From Euborellia annulipes (Eukaryota > Arthropoda > Insecta > Dermaptera > Anisolabididae), in contig JAKCPI010012549.1 in NCBI GenBank assembly GCA_023213315.1, positions 49,893 to 113,892 of the forward strand: a DNA stretch of 64,000 nt. The letters are read 5' to 3'. The notes under the pieces are model-generated. The model was given only the letters and a program-made list of their open reading frames with translations, did not search any database and was not told where the DNA came from. Both the position numbers and the translations under genes were made by a program. Shown piece by piece: positions 44,618-56,900 of this stretch (the stretch's first letter is position 1; every line of letters starts with the position of its first letter).

Positions 44618-44888
44618 CTTCTTCTCTCTTACCACTTCAAATTATTAGGCCTACATATATTTTGATATCTATACAGAGGCCATCTTCAGAGCATATCTAT
44701 GAAATGAGGCATTATTTAAAAATTATAAAAAAATTTTTGACCGGTTTTTTTCTTACTTAAAATTTTTTATAAATTATAATTTTTAAATAAATCCTAAATT
44801 CACAGAATTACACTGAAGATGCGAATAGGCCTACAGAGGAACCTAAATATTTGTAGATATAATAAATTGAAGTGGTAAGAGAGAAGAT
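44618..44888. repeat. Foldback element, CTGAAGA in both arms
   Basis: The ends 'atcttcttctctcttaccac' and its complement at 44,870-44,888 face each other. Each arm has CTGAAGATG (minus at about 44,690, plus at about 44,813) but lacks a clean GAAA partner. The centre is AT-rich. Confidence 0.65.
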
Positions 44889-45524
44889 CGTTTTTTAGCT
44901 TCCTAACCTCAACCTATGGTACGAGTAAACCTTAAAGCACTTGACCAGTTGGTTGGGATCCGAAAAATAAATAGTAAGAGAAAGTAAAAAAAAAAAGCAA
45001 GAGCCAAGGAACAAAATCTTGCAATAAAAGGTAGGCTATATACTCGTATAATAAATTAAATAAAGTGGCACAATTTGGCTAATGAAAAGAGCCTCAAAGC
45101 GATACACTCGTCACAAAAGATTAGTAATCGCTGCTTTGTAGTTAAAAATAAATAAAATTAGATATTTTTTTTGCCCATTCACACGTAATGATTCAATGTT
45201 CCATCACATTTCAAGGGATATGTTCTTTTATTAATTTAAAATTGCCTGAATATAAATTAAAATAATAATAATAATAATAAGAATAAATATTCTATTGATT
45301 ATTATAGAGCGCTTCAGCTTCTAGGCCCATAATATTATAAATACTACTAGAAATTTGTAATATTCTTCGAAATGTAATTATGATAATATTTAATTAATCC
45401 TTGCAAAATATTCAATAAATTATGTTTCTGCATATATTAACTGTTTCAAAAAAAGGGCTTGAAGAGAGAGAAAGTGAACTCTAACAAGTGTTTTTTTGAA
45501 GAAGATAATATTATGAATATAAAA
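44889..45524. other. AT-rich spacer with a hAT-type terminus
   Basis: The complement of 45,108-45,137 reads CAGCGATTACTAATCTTTTG, a hAT-like end. (AAT)n lies at 45,262-45,281. No gene recognised. Confidence 0.4.
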
Positions 45525-45735
45525 AATCCGGTGTGACTAAACCCACATTAGATTTTTATTTTATTTTATTAATAATTATATTTATTTCCCGATAGTGTAA
45601 ATTTAGTAAAAATTGTCTATCATATCTTGAAAATTATCTTTAAAAATTTCATTGATTTTATTTAACCCATTTGGTATCCAAATGGGATCCGAACCCACGA
45701 CTCCCTAAATTATTAAAAAAATCTTATAGCTGGGT
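45525..45735. repeat. HPE head and SINE relics
   Basis: 'aatccggtgtgactaaacc' near 45,526 is an HPE head start. 'catttggtatccaaatggg' followed by 'atccgaaccc' (45,667-45,698) is a minus-strand SINE piece. Confidence 0.5.
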
Positions 45736-46188
45736 CAAGAGCGGATCTAGAGGAGTTTTTCGGGGAGGGGGGGGGAATCTGGTGTGACTGGTAGTCAGCC
45801 ACGACTTTCTCTTACTCTCGGTAATTTAAAGTTGCTTTCTGCACTTGTTTTGTATCGAATTATATTTGGACAGACCCCGACACACCATTTTGAGGGTCCC
45901 ACTTTTTTGGAATCAGGGTCCATGAAAACGACTATTTTCATCCACATTCTCGACATCGAATTTTTGACATGATCGTAATATTACATATAGGCCCAATATA
46001 TGTAAGAAATAGTAAAAATACTGTACAGGTTGTATATTGTATATACAAATAAAATTTATAAGTAATAATTATTTTTATTAAAATTTTACATTAAAAATAA
46101 AATTTAATTTCAAAAAAAAAAAAATGTTCTTAATCCTGGGAGGGTAAATTACCTCCTTTACCCCTCCCCTTCATTGAATCCGCCCTTG
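45736..46188. mobile_element. hAT-type MITE (CAAGGGCGGATC family), copy 2
   Basis: The ends are CAAGAGCGGATCTAGAGG and, as complement, CAAGGGCGGATTCAATG. The flanks AGCTGGGT (45,728-45,735) and AACAGGGT (46,189-46,196) match at six of eight bases. Like copy 1 at 15,411 it carries an HPE just after a G-run, here a longer deleted HPE (45,776-46,018) that includes the tail. Confidence 0.75.
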
Positions 46189-46196
46189 AACAGGGT

Positions 46197-46943
46197 AAAT
46201 ATTATTAATTTTTTACTACCACACTCTCTGAAATTGAAAGCTATAGAGAGACCTGGGGACATGACTAATTTAATTTATTATTGAACTAAAGGTATATTCG
46301 TGTTCGAAAGTACATTTTGAATAAATAAATCGAATTCTATGAAATTATTTTGACATCTTTGAAGGTTCTTTAAAAAAAAAAAAAGAATTAAGTAAGATGT
46401 TTTCGTCTTATTTTAATCCATTTTAGTGCCTTTTAATAAGGTGCCTGCCCGCTTGATTGCTTTCAATCTGATTAATATGAAGTTTGAACCACGAATAAAG
46501 TAATTTACATTATTACTCAATTGAGCTGATAAAAGACGAAGGGGAGAAGTAATTGAAAAAAGATCGATATTTGTTCTCTGTAGTTACTACTTATTTTATT
46601 ATAAAGGGTTTATTTTAATTGTTTATGAGTTTAGGGGAGAATTCCAAAATGAGTAAGAGGGATTTTCCATTAGCTTGTAAAATATTTCACATTCTCTCTT
46701 GTAATAAGCCATGTCTGATAATTCAAGAATGAAACAATTCCATTTTATTTCGGTATTCAAAAAGAGGATGCGAAATGGGAGTGATTTATTAATAGGATAG
46801 GAGAAAAATGTTTATTTATTCGACCATTGTTAAAACATATGTATGTGTACTGAATGGAAATGTTATTATGATAATATTTAATCCTTGCAAAATATTCAAT
46901 AAATTCTGTTTAAAATTACCACCTCCAAAATGAATATTGTTGC
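46197..46943. other. AT-rich spacer
   Basis: No gene recognised. Confidence 0.4.
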
Positions 46944-46946
46944 TTA

Positions 46947-47311
46947 GGCTGAACGCACCCATGAAACGCTCTTGGACAAAACGTTTTATCCAAGAGCAAA
47001 ACGTTTTGCTCAATGCGAACGCACACCGATTAGCCAAAATGTTTTGCCAATGGAAAAAATGTTTTGTCATTGAGAGTTTTTGCCGAATTGAGAGTTTTTT
47101 GCTCATTGGCCGAACATTTTGTCCAATGCCAACTCACACCGATTGAGCAAAACGCTCAATAACAAAACATTTTGTTCAATGATGTCGAATCACTTTTGCC
47201 TCCTCGGTTTGCGTTGATCCATAGAAAAACATTGAAAAAACAGTTTTAGGCAAGATTAGTCAAAAAAGTTTTGTCCGAAAACGTTTTTGCTCAATTGGTG
47301 TACGTTAAGTC
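46947..47311. mobile_element. PIF/Harbinger-type MITE with internal repeats
   Basis: The ends GGCTGAACGCACC and, as complement, GACTTAACGTACACC are flanked by TTA on both sides (46,944-46,946 and 47,312-47,314). The interior repeats GCAAAACGTTTTGC-like and CACACCGATTGAGC-like units several times in both orientations. ORFs within are read-through of these repeats. Confidence 0.65.
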
Positions 47312-47314
47312 TTA

Positions 47315-47625
47315 AAATGCAAAAATATAAGACTTTTTTATTGTCCTATTTATCCAGTCTCTTTAGCAATCTAATTCATCTAATTTTATCCACTTTTATT
47401 AAAAAATTGAAGGTTTTTTATTAGATTTTTCTAATTCAGAGAAAAAGAGAGACGGTGCTGTTGCCTTCAATTTGACGGTGTGTCCGTCATATCAGAATTA
47501 TGGTGGTTTTGATTTTTTTTATTCTATTTTGTAGAGTGTTTATCGATTAAAATTTCATCCGGCCCAGGTCACCTGAACAAGCCGAAAAAACTTACAGGTG
47601 TGGCATATACACACGGTAGGTGAAA
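47315..47625. other. Unassigned spacer
   Basis: No gene recognised. The last part (about 47,560-47,625) is slightly GC-richer. Confidence 0.4.
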
Positions 47626-48300
47626 ATAAGCTTTTAAACAAAATCGGCCAAAAAGTACTTGTACTTTACTGATGCCCTTTTTAAGTTTATTTTGATTTTT
47701 TCAAAATTCGCTCTAAGGGGCCATTCATTAATTACGTAAGGACAATTTTAATCATTTTTGACCCCCCCTACCCCCATGTAAGTATACATAAGAATTCTCG
47801 AACCCCCTCCCCTTTCTTACGTAAGACTTTATCTCGTTCTTCTAAATAATAAAATGTTAGGAATCAGTTCCACTAAAACTTACAGTTCAACTTAAATCAA
47901 TAATTTTTATTTTTTAACAAGTAATAATTTATGAAATTAGATTCTTTGTATTGAATTTTGATTCAAAAAGTATTACGTAAGAATAAGTTTTACGACCCTC
48001 CCCCCTACATAAGGACATGAGTTTTCTTAACCCCCTCCTCCCCCTCAAGACCCTTACGTAATTAATGAATGGCCCCTAAACGATTTTGATTAAAATTCAA
48101 AAATCAATTATTTTTTAGATGCTCTTTCAAATGTATATTCTCATTTTGTTCTCAAAATTATATGAAGCACACTTTACTTTTATGCTACATAGAAAAGACA
48201 GGAGAAATGGTGGTGTAACAAACACAGAACACAACTTTCAATTACCAGAGGCAAGAGAAAGTTGTTGCTGTGAGACTAGTCACAACAGATTTTTTCAATA
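47626..48300 (-). repeat. HPE copy, reverse, split by a MITE
   Basis: Body pieces 47,626-47,716 and 48,080-48,300 (head at 48,212-48,293) belong to one reverse HPE. It is separated by the 360-bp element at 47,717-48,076. Confidence 0.8.
47717..48076. mobile_element. MITE with GGGGCCATTCATTAATTACG ends
   Basis: Near-perfect inverted ends of at least 24 bp (GGGGCCATTCATTAATTACG and on). TAA flanks it on both sides (47,714-47,716 and 48,077-48,079), and the interrupted HPE gives the empty-site sequence. The 3-bp duplication and G-rich end suggest PIF/Harbinger. It encodes nothing. Confidence 0.8.
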
Positions 48301-48758
48301 TTTGAGAGAAACTAAAATAAAAGGTTGGAAGGTATGTGAGGTTCAGAAGCCGCCTTGGCTAGCCAGGCGCAAAGTTTGGAACAATTGAATAACTAATACA
48401 TTTATATTATTTTTTTTTAAACTTCACATATTGAGTTTCAGCTTTATTTTCTATCGCTAAATTGATTATCGTTGAAAAAGCAATAGGAAAATGTAATTTA
48501 AACGACAGGCGAAGATTAAAACTGGGAGTGTTATCAGTCGAAATTCCGGGATTCGCTAGCTTAATATCTTTGATCAAATGCTATTCGAATAATGGCAAAT
48601 TTTTTATTAACTTTTTTTTACGACTGTTATTTTTTGCTCAGGGGTTATCAGCAGCGCCCCGAATTCTTTCGCCTTTTACGACAAACAGACTCCGACGTAT
48701 CTGTCTATCTTACTTCTATATATTTAGCAATATACTTTAGTATATTGTAAGTATAAGT
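48301..48758. other. Unassigned spacer
   Basis: An open 92-codon frame at 48,462-48,740 has no recognisable motif and is probably chance. No other feature. Confidence 0.4.
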
Positions 48759-50998
48759 TTTTACTTTCTCTTACCTATGTATATATGTAATATACCGGGT
48801 GGGCCAATAGTGCGTGGACGGAAGATTGTGGGCTTATTAACGGACATTTTTAAAATTTGTTGATCGCACATAATGTGGGGCCTTTAGGGCTACAAATTAA
48901 AAATATTTTTGTTCCAATTGCACCTCATATACAGGGTGGTCCATATCAAAGTTATGTTTTTTTAAATGGAACGCCCTGTATATTATTTCATATTTGGATT
49001 CTACGGCCAATTTTAGTATGAGTTTATGTCATGCAATGTATTCCAAACCAAACCGTTTAGCCGCAAATCGGGCTTTAGTGAAAAAACTGCTGTCTGGAAA
49101 AAATTGAATATCTCGCGATCCATAAAACTTAGGAAACTGTTCTTTTGTGAGGTTACTAACCATGAAATGTACTAATGTAGGCCAGATGGGGAACCCGGAA
49201 TTATTCTTATGTTGGGAGATATGGCCATGCCAATTTGGAAAATTTCAATCATGGATAACTTCATTTTTCAAATGGAACATGCTACTTTTTTATGCCATGG
49301 GACGTGAAATTCAATTATCTTTCAGCTGATATAAGGTTGTCTATATCTATCTTTGGTAGTTTTCTTTTTATTCCAAAATATCTGATAATGAAAAAAAAAA
49401 TTTTTATTATAGACAAAATAATTGAAAAAAAAATCCAATCGCAAAACAAAATCGTAATAAATGGACAAATTATGCTAAATATTCGAAAATGTCTTTTAAT
49501 TTCTTTTAAAATCATTTATTTGAACTTCTCGAAAAAGAAATTAGGGTTATGTTCAGGTTAGGAGGTGCGCCATCTTGTTGACAAATCATAACCCGAATTT
49601 GAGCAAGCGGGACTTCTTTGAGAAGTTCAAATAAATGATTTTAAGGGAAATTTAAAGACATTTTCGAATATTTAGCATAATTTGTCCATTTATTACGATT
49701 TTGTTTTGCGATTGGATTTTTTTTTCAATTATTTTGTCTATAATAAAAATTTTTTTTTCATTATCAGATATTTTGGAATAAAAAGAAAACTACCAAAGAT
49801 AGATATAGACAACCTTATATCAGCTGAAAGATAATTGAATTTCACGTCCCATGGCATAAAAAAAAGTAGCATGTTCCATTTGAAAAAATGAAGTTATCCA
49901 TGATTGAAATTTTCCAAATTGGCATGGCCATATCTCCCAACATAAGAATAATTCCGGGTTCCCCATCTGGCCTACATTAGTACATTTCATGCTTATTAAC
50001 CTCACAAAAGAACAGTTTCCTAAGTTTTATGGATCGCGAGATATTCAATTTTTTCCAGACAGCAGTTTTTTCACTAAAGCCCGATTTGCGGCTAAACGGT
50101 TTGGTTTGGAATACATTGCATGACATAAACTCATACTAAAATTGGCCGTAGAATCCAAATATGAATAATATACAGGGCGTTCCATTTAAAAAAACATAAC
50201 TTTGATATGGACCACCCTGTATATGAGGTGCAATTGGAACAAAAATATTTTTAATTTGTAGCCCTAAAGGCCCCACATTATGTGCGATCAACAAATTTTA
50301 AAAATGTCCGTTAATAAGCCCACAATCTTCCGTCCACGCACTATTGGCCCACCCGGTATATATAGAGAGAAAGTATTGGATTCATGTCAAAAATTCGATG
50401 TCGAGATTTTGATGGATATACACGTTTTGAGGTCCCCTGAATCCAAAAAAGTGGTTTTCGCGACATGGTCTGTCTGTCTGTCTGTCTGTGTGTCTGTGAA
50501 CAAAATATCTCAAGAACAAAAAGAGCTAGGAAGTTGAAATTTTATATTTAAGTTAGGCACCCCCATGGGACGTGACACGAAGCTTTTGAACAAAATCGAC
50601 CAAAAGTACTAGTACTTTACTGATGCACTTTTTCAGTTTTTTTCGATTTTCTCAAAATTTGCTCCAACGATTTTTTTTTAAATTCATATATCAACTATTT
50701 TTTAGTTGCTCTTTAAAATGTATATTCTCATTTTGTGATTGAAATCTTCTGAAGACCACTTTACTCTTGTTCTCCATAGAAAAGATAGGAGAAATGGTTG
50801 CCATGGTAACAAAATACAAACATTTTGCCATACTTATAAATTTTACACCTTGAAAATCGAATGTACCATACTGTCGGAAACTAAATACATGCCGACACAA
50901 AAAATCTGGTGTGACAAGCACAGTACACAACTTTCGATTACCGAAGGTAAGAGAAAGTTGTGTGCTGTGCGCCAGTCACACCAGATTTTTTTCTGAGG
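48759..50998 (-). repeat. HPE copy, full length, interrupted by a 1.56-kb foldback
   Basis: The reverse tail 'ttttactttctcttaccta' (48,759-48,794) continues at 50,357 with 'tatatatagagagaaagtat' and runs to an intact head hairpin ending at 50,998. Removal of 48,795-50,356 restores the usual (TA)n tail hairpin. Confidence 0.9.
48795..50356. repeat. Large foldback element, ~745-bp arms
   Basis: 1562 bp. The termini CCGGGTGGGCCAATAGTG face their complement. Inside each arm lies a second terminus-like motif, ACAGGGTGGTCCATATC and ACAGGGCGTTCCATTT. A loop of about 70 nt (about 49,540-49,610) separates the arms. The TA-rich flank fits a TA duplication as for Tc1/mariner-like elements, but the repeat-rich site blurs it. 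Mirror-image 60-codon ORFs in the two arms are not recognised. Confidence 0.85.
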
Positions 50999-51227
50999 TA
51001 TCTATATCTTTTTATGAACAAAATTAAAATGAATAACTCTCGAATTAAAGAATAGAGGAAAGATACCTGGTGGGAGGTTTTGCATAAATTATTCTGGATA
51101 TCTTTGTTTAAAATAACTTAAGTACAAGTTATTGAATCATCACAGAATTATATCTACTATAGAGAAATGTCTGTCAATGAACACTTGTTAGTGAATTACT
51201 TCAATTGATAATATTAAAAAAAAAAAA
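50999..51227. other. Unassigned AT-rich spacer
   Basis: Nothing recognised. Confidence 0.4.
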
Positions 51228-51855
51228 ATCTGCTGTGACAGATGTGGTCACACAGCACACAACTTTCTCTTATCTTTGGTAAGTGAAAGTTGTGTTCTGT
51301 GCTTGTCACACCAGATTTTTTGTAGGACGTATGTTTAGTTTCCGCCGATAAATTAGAATTCAAGGTGTAAAATTTATAAACATGGGAAAATATTTATATT
51401 TCTTTTATCTTTCCTATGAATTACAAAAGTAAAGTGTGCTTCAAAAGATTTAAAGGGCAAAATGAGAATAGACATTTTAAAGAGCGTCTAAAAAATAATT
51501 GATTTATGAATTTTAATCAAAATCGTTGAGCGAATTTAGAGGAAATAAAAAAACAGTGCATCAGTATTGTACTAGTACTTTTTGGCCGATTTTGTTCAAA
51601 AACTTCAAGTTACATGCCAGGGGGGAGGGGTACATAATTTGAATATTAAATTTCAACCTCGTAGCTTCATTCCTTCATGCTTTAAATTGAACACTGACTC
51701 ACACACATGCACCCACACAGACACACAGACAATTTTGCGGGACCCACTTTTTTGGACTTACGGGACCTCAAAACATATATTTCAATAAAAATCTAGATTT
51801 TTAACATGAAACCAATACTTTCTCTCTCTAAATATATTAACATATAGAATATAAG
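51228..51855 (+). repeat. HPE copy, diverged
   Basis: The head hairpin has an altered outer arm ('tctgctgtgacagatg'). The body has a small deletion at 'catggcaacc', and the tail is degenerate ('ctctctctaaatatatt'). Confidence 0.8.
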
Positions 51856-51882
51856 TATATATAAGTATTTCAGTAAGTAATT

Positions 51883-51927
51883 TACTTCTGGGGATGACAC
51901 GTCTTGTGTCGAAATACGTATCAAGTG
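51883..51927 (+). ncRNA. Hammerhead-like motif, second copy with core change
   Basis: Paralogue of 37,533-37,576: helix I TACTT/AAGTG (with a terminal wobble), core CTGGGGA (51,888-51,894), extra T, helix II GACAC/GTGTC (51,896-51,910), GAAA (51,911-51,914), stem III ATAC/GTAT, then C (51,922). Helix II is extended by a base pair and its loop differs. The conserved A of the CTGANGA box is G here, so activity would be unlikely. Confidence 0.45.
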
Positions 51928-52696
51928 TTTATATTATTAAATAAATTATTGAAACAAAAAACCTTGAATTAAATTCTCCGATTAAATCATAATATTTCAA
52001 CTAGAGCCAACGGTTACCAGTTTAAAATTAATAAGTATCGATAAAAGTTATCGAAGAATACATTATACTAAGGAAAAAAAAATCTATTAAAATGATAAAT
52101 TGCTTTTTAATATCGTATTTTCAGTCAATTTTCTAATCTCATTCAGTTTAAATTGAGATCGTATATAAAATTTGGATTTAGTCCAAGTTTTTCAATTCTT
52201 ATATATTCAATATGATCAAAAAGAACTTTGGCCCTCTTATTTTTCCTTTCTTTGAGAATCAAATTTAAACCTATGCTCTATACTTATGAATAAAATATTA
52301 AAGGTTGAAATTTGATTTCTCTCCCTTTGTTTCAAAGTCGGAGAAGAGAATAATTGGAACAAAGTTATTGGAACTCATATTGAATGTTTCAACCACAAAG
52401 CGCTAGGAAATATTCTTTGCTATATTCTATAATAGAGATATTGAGAAAATTATTTTGATTGTTTGACTTGATGGTAGTATAATGAAGATCAAAAGAAAAT
52501 GTCACTCATGGTTGTTACACACCAAGGGGATACGAAAAATCTTTTGTAAATTACAAGTGCCCTTTAACTCACATCTTAAGTGAGTCTTTTGAATTGAAAA
52601 TTTTTTATGGAAATTAACAAAAAAAATTTATCATTTTAAGTTTTCTAAGGTGGGTCTTGACGAGGACCCCTTCTTGGAAAACAGGACCCAAGAAAA
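51928..52696. other. AT-rich spacer
   Basis: No gene recognised. Confidence 0.4.
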
Positions 52697-52970
52697 AAAT
52701 TATTAACAAAAACGTCAGCAAAGAAAAAACCTAAGTACACTCACTGGTCGAAAAAAATGGACTTCAATTGAATTAAAAAGCGAACCCTATCCACGAGAAG
52801 CTAATGTAGCATCGGGTCACGGGCCCTAACTTTATTATATATTATTTAAAAAAAAATATTTTTTGAATCTGATATCTTTATTTATACTTCTAAAAGAACA
52901 AGGGGTCCATTTTTTTCGTCCAGTGAGTGTACTTAGGTTTTTTCTTTGCTGACGTTTTTGTTAATAATTT
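52697..52970. mobile_element. MITE with ~65-bp inverted repeats
   Basis: The arms 52,697-52,761 and 52,906-52,970 are inverted copies that include 'aaaacgtcagcaaagaaaa' and 'tacactcactgg'. The inner part TA-CACTCACTGG could mark an older Tc1/mariner-type boundary, but the symmetry extends beyond it. Confidence 0.7.
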
Positions 52971-53358
52971 CGTTAATAATTAACAGATTTTTACGAATGA
53001 GTGTTTTTTAAAAAGCCAAAGAACTATAGAATATCGTACATTTATGTTTTTTGCATTCAGGGATATCTAAAATTGTATTAGGGGTGACCAAAGCAAAAAA
53101 AATCTTAAAAATTTCGATTTTTCTAAACTTTAAAGCCGTTTGCGGCACGTCTAAATGACCTCCGATTGGAATGAAACTTAAAATTTATATGTATTCTAAC
53201 TATCTGCATAATTTGACGGGGTGTCGCGTTAAAAATAATTTGAACATTCTAAATAAAAGCCGTTTTAGAGCACTTTTTCTATTAAAATCTATTTTGCTCT
53301 ATAACTCTAAAACTGTGCCTGATGGAAAAATTCTAACTACATATCTGAATTCAGAATG
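52971..53358. other. Spacer related to the satellite edge
   Basis: Contains 'atttcgatttttctaaac' and 'aactctaaaactgtgcctga'. No gene is supported; the ORF at 53,171-53,359 has no motif. Confidence 0.35.
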
Positions 53359-53855
53359 AATAAAATAATATAAAAAAAAAATTTAAAAACAACGCTTTTA
53401 TAAATGTACTAAAAAGAGAAAAATAATTATGTATAATTTCTTTAAAATTATATTAAAAATTAATATATGTTACTAAAACTAAAAGCGTTGGGCGCGGGAT
53501 TTGCAAATTTTAATTGTATAAATAGGCCTATTATATGTTTTATGAATACATTTTCATACCATAGACTTAGCGGGTAGTTAGGCAAAACAGTTTGAAAAGT
53601 GACTCAAATGTACTAGTTAGATTATTTTATTTTATTTTTTTTTTTTTTTTTTTGTTTATCGGTGAATTAAGGTTAGTTGATCCTCTGCAATGCAAATTGC
53701 AAGAGATTGTTAATTTGCGCGCCCAACGCTTTTAGTTTTAGTAACATATATTAATTTTTAATATAATTTTAAAGAAATTATACATAATTATTTTTCTCTT
53801 TTTAGTACATTTATAAAAGCGTTGTTTTTAAATTTTTTTTTTATATTATTTTATT
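53359..53855. repeat. Inverted repeat with ~137-bp near-identical arms
   Basis: The arms 53,359-53,495 and 53,718-53,855 match almost base for base, for example 'aaaactaaaagcgttgggcg' against its complement. A loop of about 220 bp contains a poly(T) run (53,637-53,653). It abuts the satellite array. Confidence 0.85.
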
Positions 53856-53945
53856 TAACTCTTTTTAGTTTTTGTAATAAAATATTAATACGTATGAGTT
53901 ATATACATATACACGATACAATAAGACAATTTGTATTTTAAAAGA

Positions 53946-56900
53946 AGAGAAATTTTTGATTATAAATTTCACCCCCTCTTTTTTTTGATAGGCCGAAATT
54001 AATTGACCTACAAAGATGAGACACATCAAATATTGCATTGTCACGGGAGTTACATATGTGTATAAAATTTCAAAGCTCTAGATTAAGTAGAACTGGTCGT
54101 AATTTCGATCGCTAACTTTGTCGGACCAAACAATGGAAATGTGATTAATTGGCCGCTAATCTGAATTTAATTAATTTTTAATTATTTTGAATAGCACATT
54201 TTGTAGAGTAAAGTCTATTTAACACCTCTGCCAATGCTCAAAACTCTAACTTAATTATAAATAGGAGAAATTTTGATTATAAAATTTTCCCCCCACTTTT
54301 TTTGATCGGCCGCCATTTTGAAATTAATTGACCTACAAAGATGAGACACATCAAATATTGCATTGTCACGGGAGTTACATACGTGTATAAAATTTCAAAG
54401 CTCTAGGTTAAGTAGAACTGGTCGTAATTTCAATCGCTAACTTTGTCGGACCGAACAATGGAAATGTGATTAATTGGCCGCTAATCTCAATTTAATTAAT
54501 TTTTAATTATTTTGAATAGCACATTTTGTAGAGTAAAGTCTATTGAACACCTCTGCTAATGCTCAAAACTCTAAATTAATTATAAATAGGAGAAATTTTG
54601 ATTATAAAACTTTCCCCCCACTTTTTTTGATCGGCCGCCATTTTGTAATTAATTCACCTACAAAGATGAGACACATCAAATATTGCATTGTCACGGGAGT
54701 TACATACGTGTATAAAATTTCAAAGCTCTAGGTTAAGTAGAACTGGTCGTAATTTCAATCGCTAACTTTGTCGGACCGAACAATGGAAATGTGATTAATT
54801 GGCCGCTAATCTCAATTTAATTAATTTTTAATTATTTTGAATAGCACATTTTGTAGAGTAAAGTCTATTTAACACCTCTGCTAATGCTCAAAACTCTAAA
54901 TTAATTATAAATAGGAGAAATTTTGATTATAAAACTTCCCCCCCACTTTTTTTGATCGGCCGCCATTTTGTAATTAATTCACCTACAAAGATGAGACATA
55001 TCAAATATTGCATTGTCACGGGAGTTACATATGTGTATAAAATTTCAAAGCTCTAGGTTAAGTAGAACTGGTCGTAATTTCAATCGCTAACTTTGTCGGA
55101 CCGAACAATGGAAATGTGATTAATTGGCCGCTAATCTCAATTTAATTAATTTTTAATTATTTTGAATAGCACATTTTGTAGAGTAAAGTCTATTTAACAC
55201 CTCTGCTAATGCTCAAAACTCTAAATTAATTATAAATAGGAGAAATTTTGATTATAAAACTTCCCCCCCACTTTTTTTGATCGGCCGCCATTTTGTAATT
55301 AATTCACCTACAAAGATGAGACATATCAAATATTGCATTGTCACGGGAGTTACATACGTGTATAAAATTTCAAAGCTCTAGGTTAAGTAGAACTGGTCGT
55401 AATTTCAATCGCTAACTTTGTCGGACCGAACAATGGAAATGTGATTAATTGGCCGCTAATCTGAATTTAATTAATTTTTAATTATTTTGAATAGCACATT
55501 TTGTAGAGTAAAGTCTATTTAACACCTCTGCTAATGCTCAAAACTCTAAATTAATTATAAATAGGAGAAATTTTGATTATAAAACTTCCCCCCCACTTTT
55601 TTTGATCGGCCGCCATTTTGTAATTAATTCACCTACAAAGATGAGACATATCAAATATTGCATTGTCACGGGAGTTACATATGTGTATAAAATTTCAAAG
55701 CTCTAGGTTAAGTAGAACTGGTCGTAATTTCAATCGCTAACTTTGTCGGACCGAACAATGGAAATGTGATTAATTGGCCGCTAATCTGAATTTAATTAAT
55801 TTTTAATTATTTTGAATAGCACATTTTGTAGAGTAAAGTCTATTTAACACCTCTGCCAATGCTCAAAACTCTAAATTAATTATAAATAGGAGAAATTTTG
55901 ATTATAAAACTTCCCCCCCACTTTTTTTGATCGGCCGCCATTTTGTAATTAATTCACCTACAAAGATGAGACACATCAAATATTGCATTGTCACGGGAGT
56001 TACATACGTGTATAAAATTTCAAAGCTCTAGGTTAAGTAGAACTGGTCGTAATTTCAATCGCTAACTTTGTCGGACCGAACAATGGAAATGTGATTAATT
56101 GGCCGCTAATCTCAATTTAATTAATTTTTAATTATTTTGAATAGCACATTTTGTAGAGTAAAGTCTATTTAACACCTCTGCCAATGCTCAAAACTCTAAA
56201 TTAATTATAAATAGGAGAAATTTTGATTATAAAACTTCCCCCCCACTTTTTTTGATCGGCCGCCATTTTGTAATTAATTCACCTACAAAGATGAGACATA
56301 TCAAATATTGCATTGTCACGGGAGTTACATACGTGTATAAAATTTCAAAGCTCTAGATTAACTAGAACTGGTCGTAATTTCAATCCGCTAACTTTGTCGG
56401 CCCAAACAATGGAAATGTGATTAATTGGCCGCTAATCTGAATTTAATTAATTTTTAATTATTTTGAATAGCACATTTTGTAGAGTAAAGTCTATTTAACA
56501 CCTCTGCTAATGCTCAAAACTCTAAATTAATTATAAATAGGAGAAATTTTGATTATAAAGTTTTACCCCCACTTTTTTTGATCGGCCGCCATTTTGTAAT
56601 TAATTCACCTACAAAGATGAGACACATCAAATATTGCATTGTCACGGGAGTTACATACGTGTATAAAATTTCAAAGCTCTAGGTTAAGTAGAACTGGTCG
56701 TAATTTCAATCGCTAACTTTGTCGGACCGAACAATGGAAATGTGATTAATTGGCCGCTAATCTGAATTTAATTAATTTTTAATTATTTTGAATAGCACAT
56801 TTTGTAGAGTAAAGTCTATTTAACACCTCTGCCAATGCTCAAAACTCTAACTTAATTATAAATAGGAGAAATTTTGATTATAAAGTTTTACCCCCACTTT

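Noticed and set aside
48462..48740. 92-codon ORF as a gene
   Set aside because: No motif, AT-rich codon use like the flanks, no start context or neighbouring signals. Likely chance.
49147..50005. Two 60-codon ORFs with nearly the same peptide (MKCTNVGQMGNPELF...)
   Set aside because: They are the same sequence in the two arms of the 48.8-50.4 kb foldback, read in opposite directions. There is no domain and no independent evidence.
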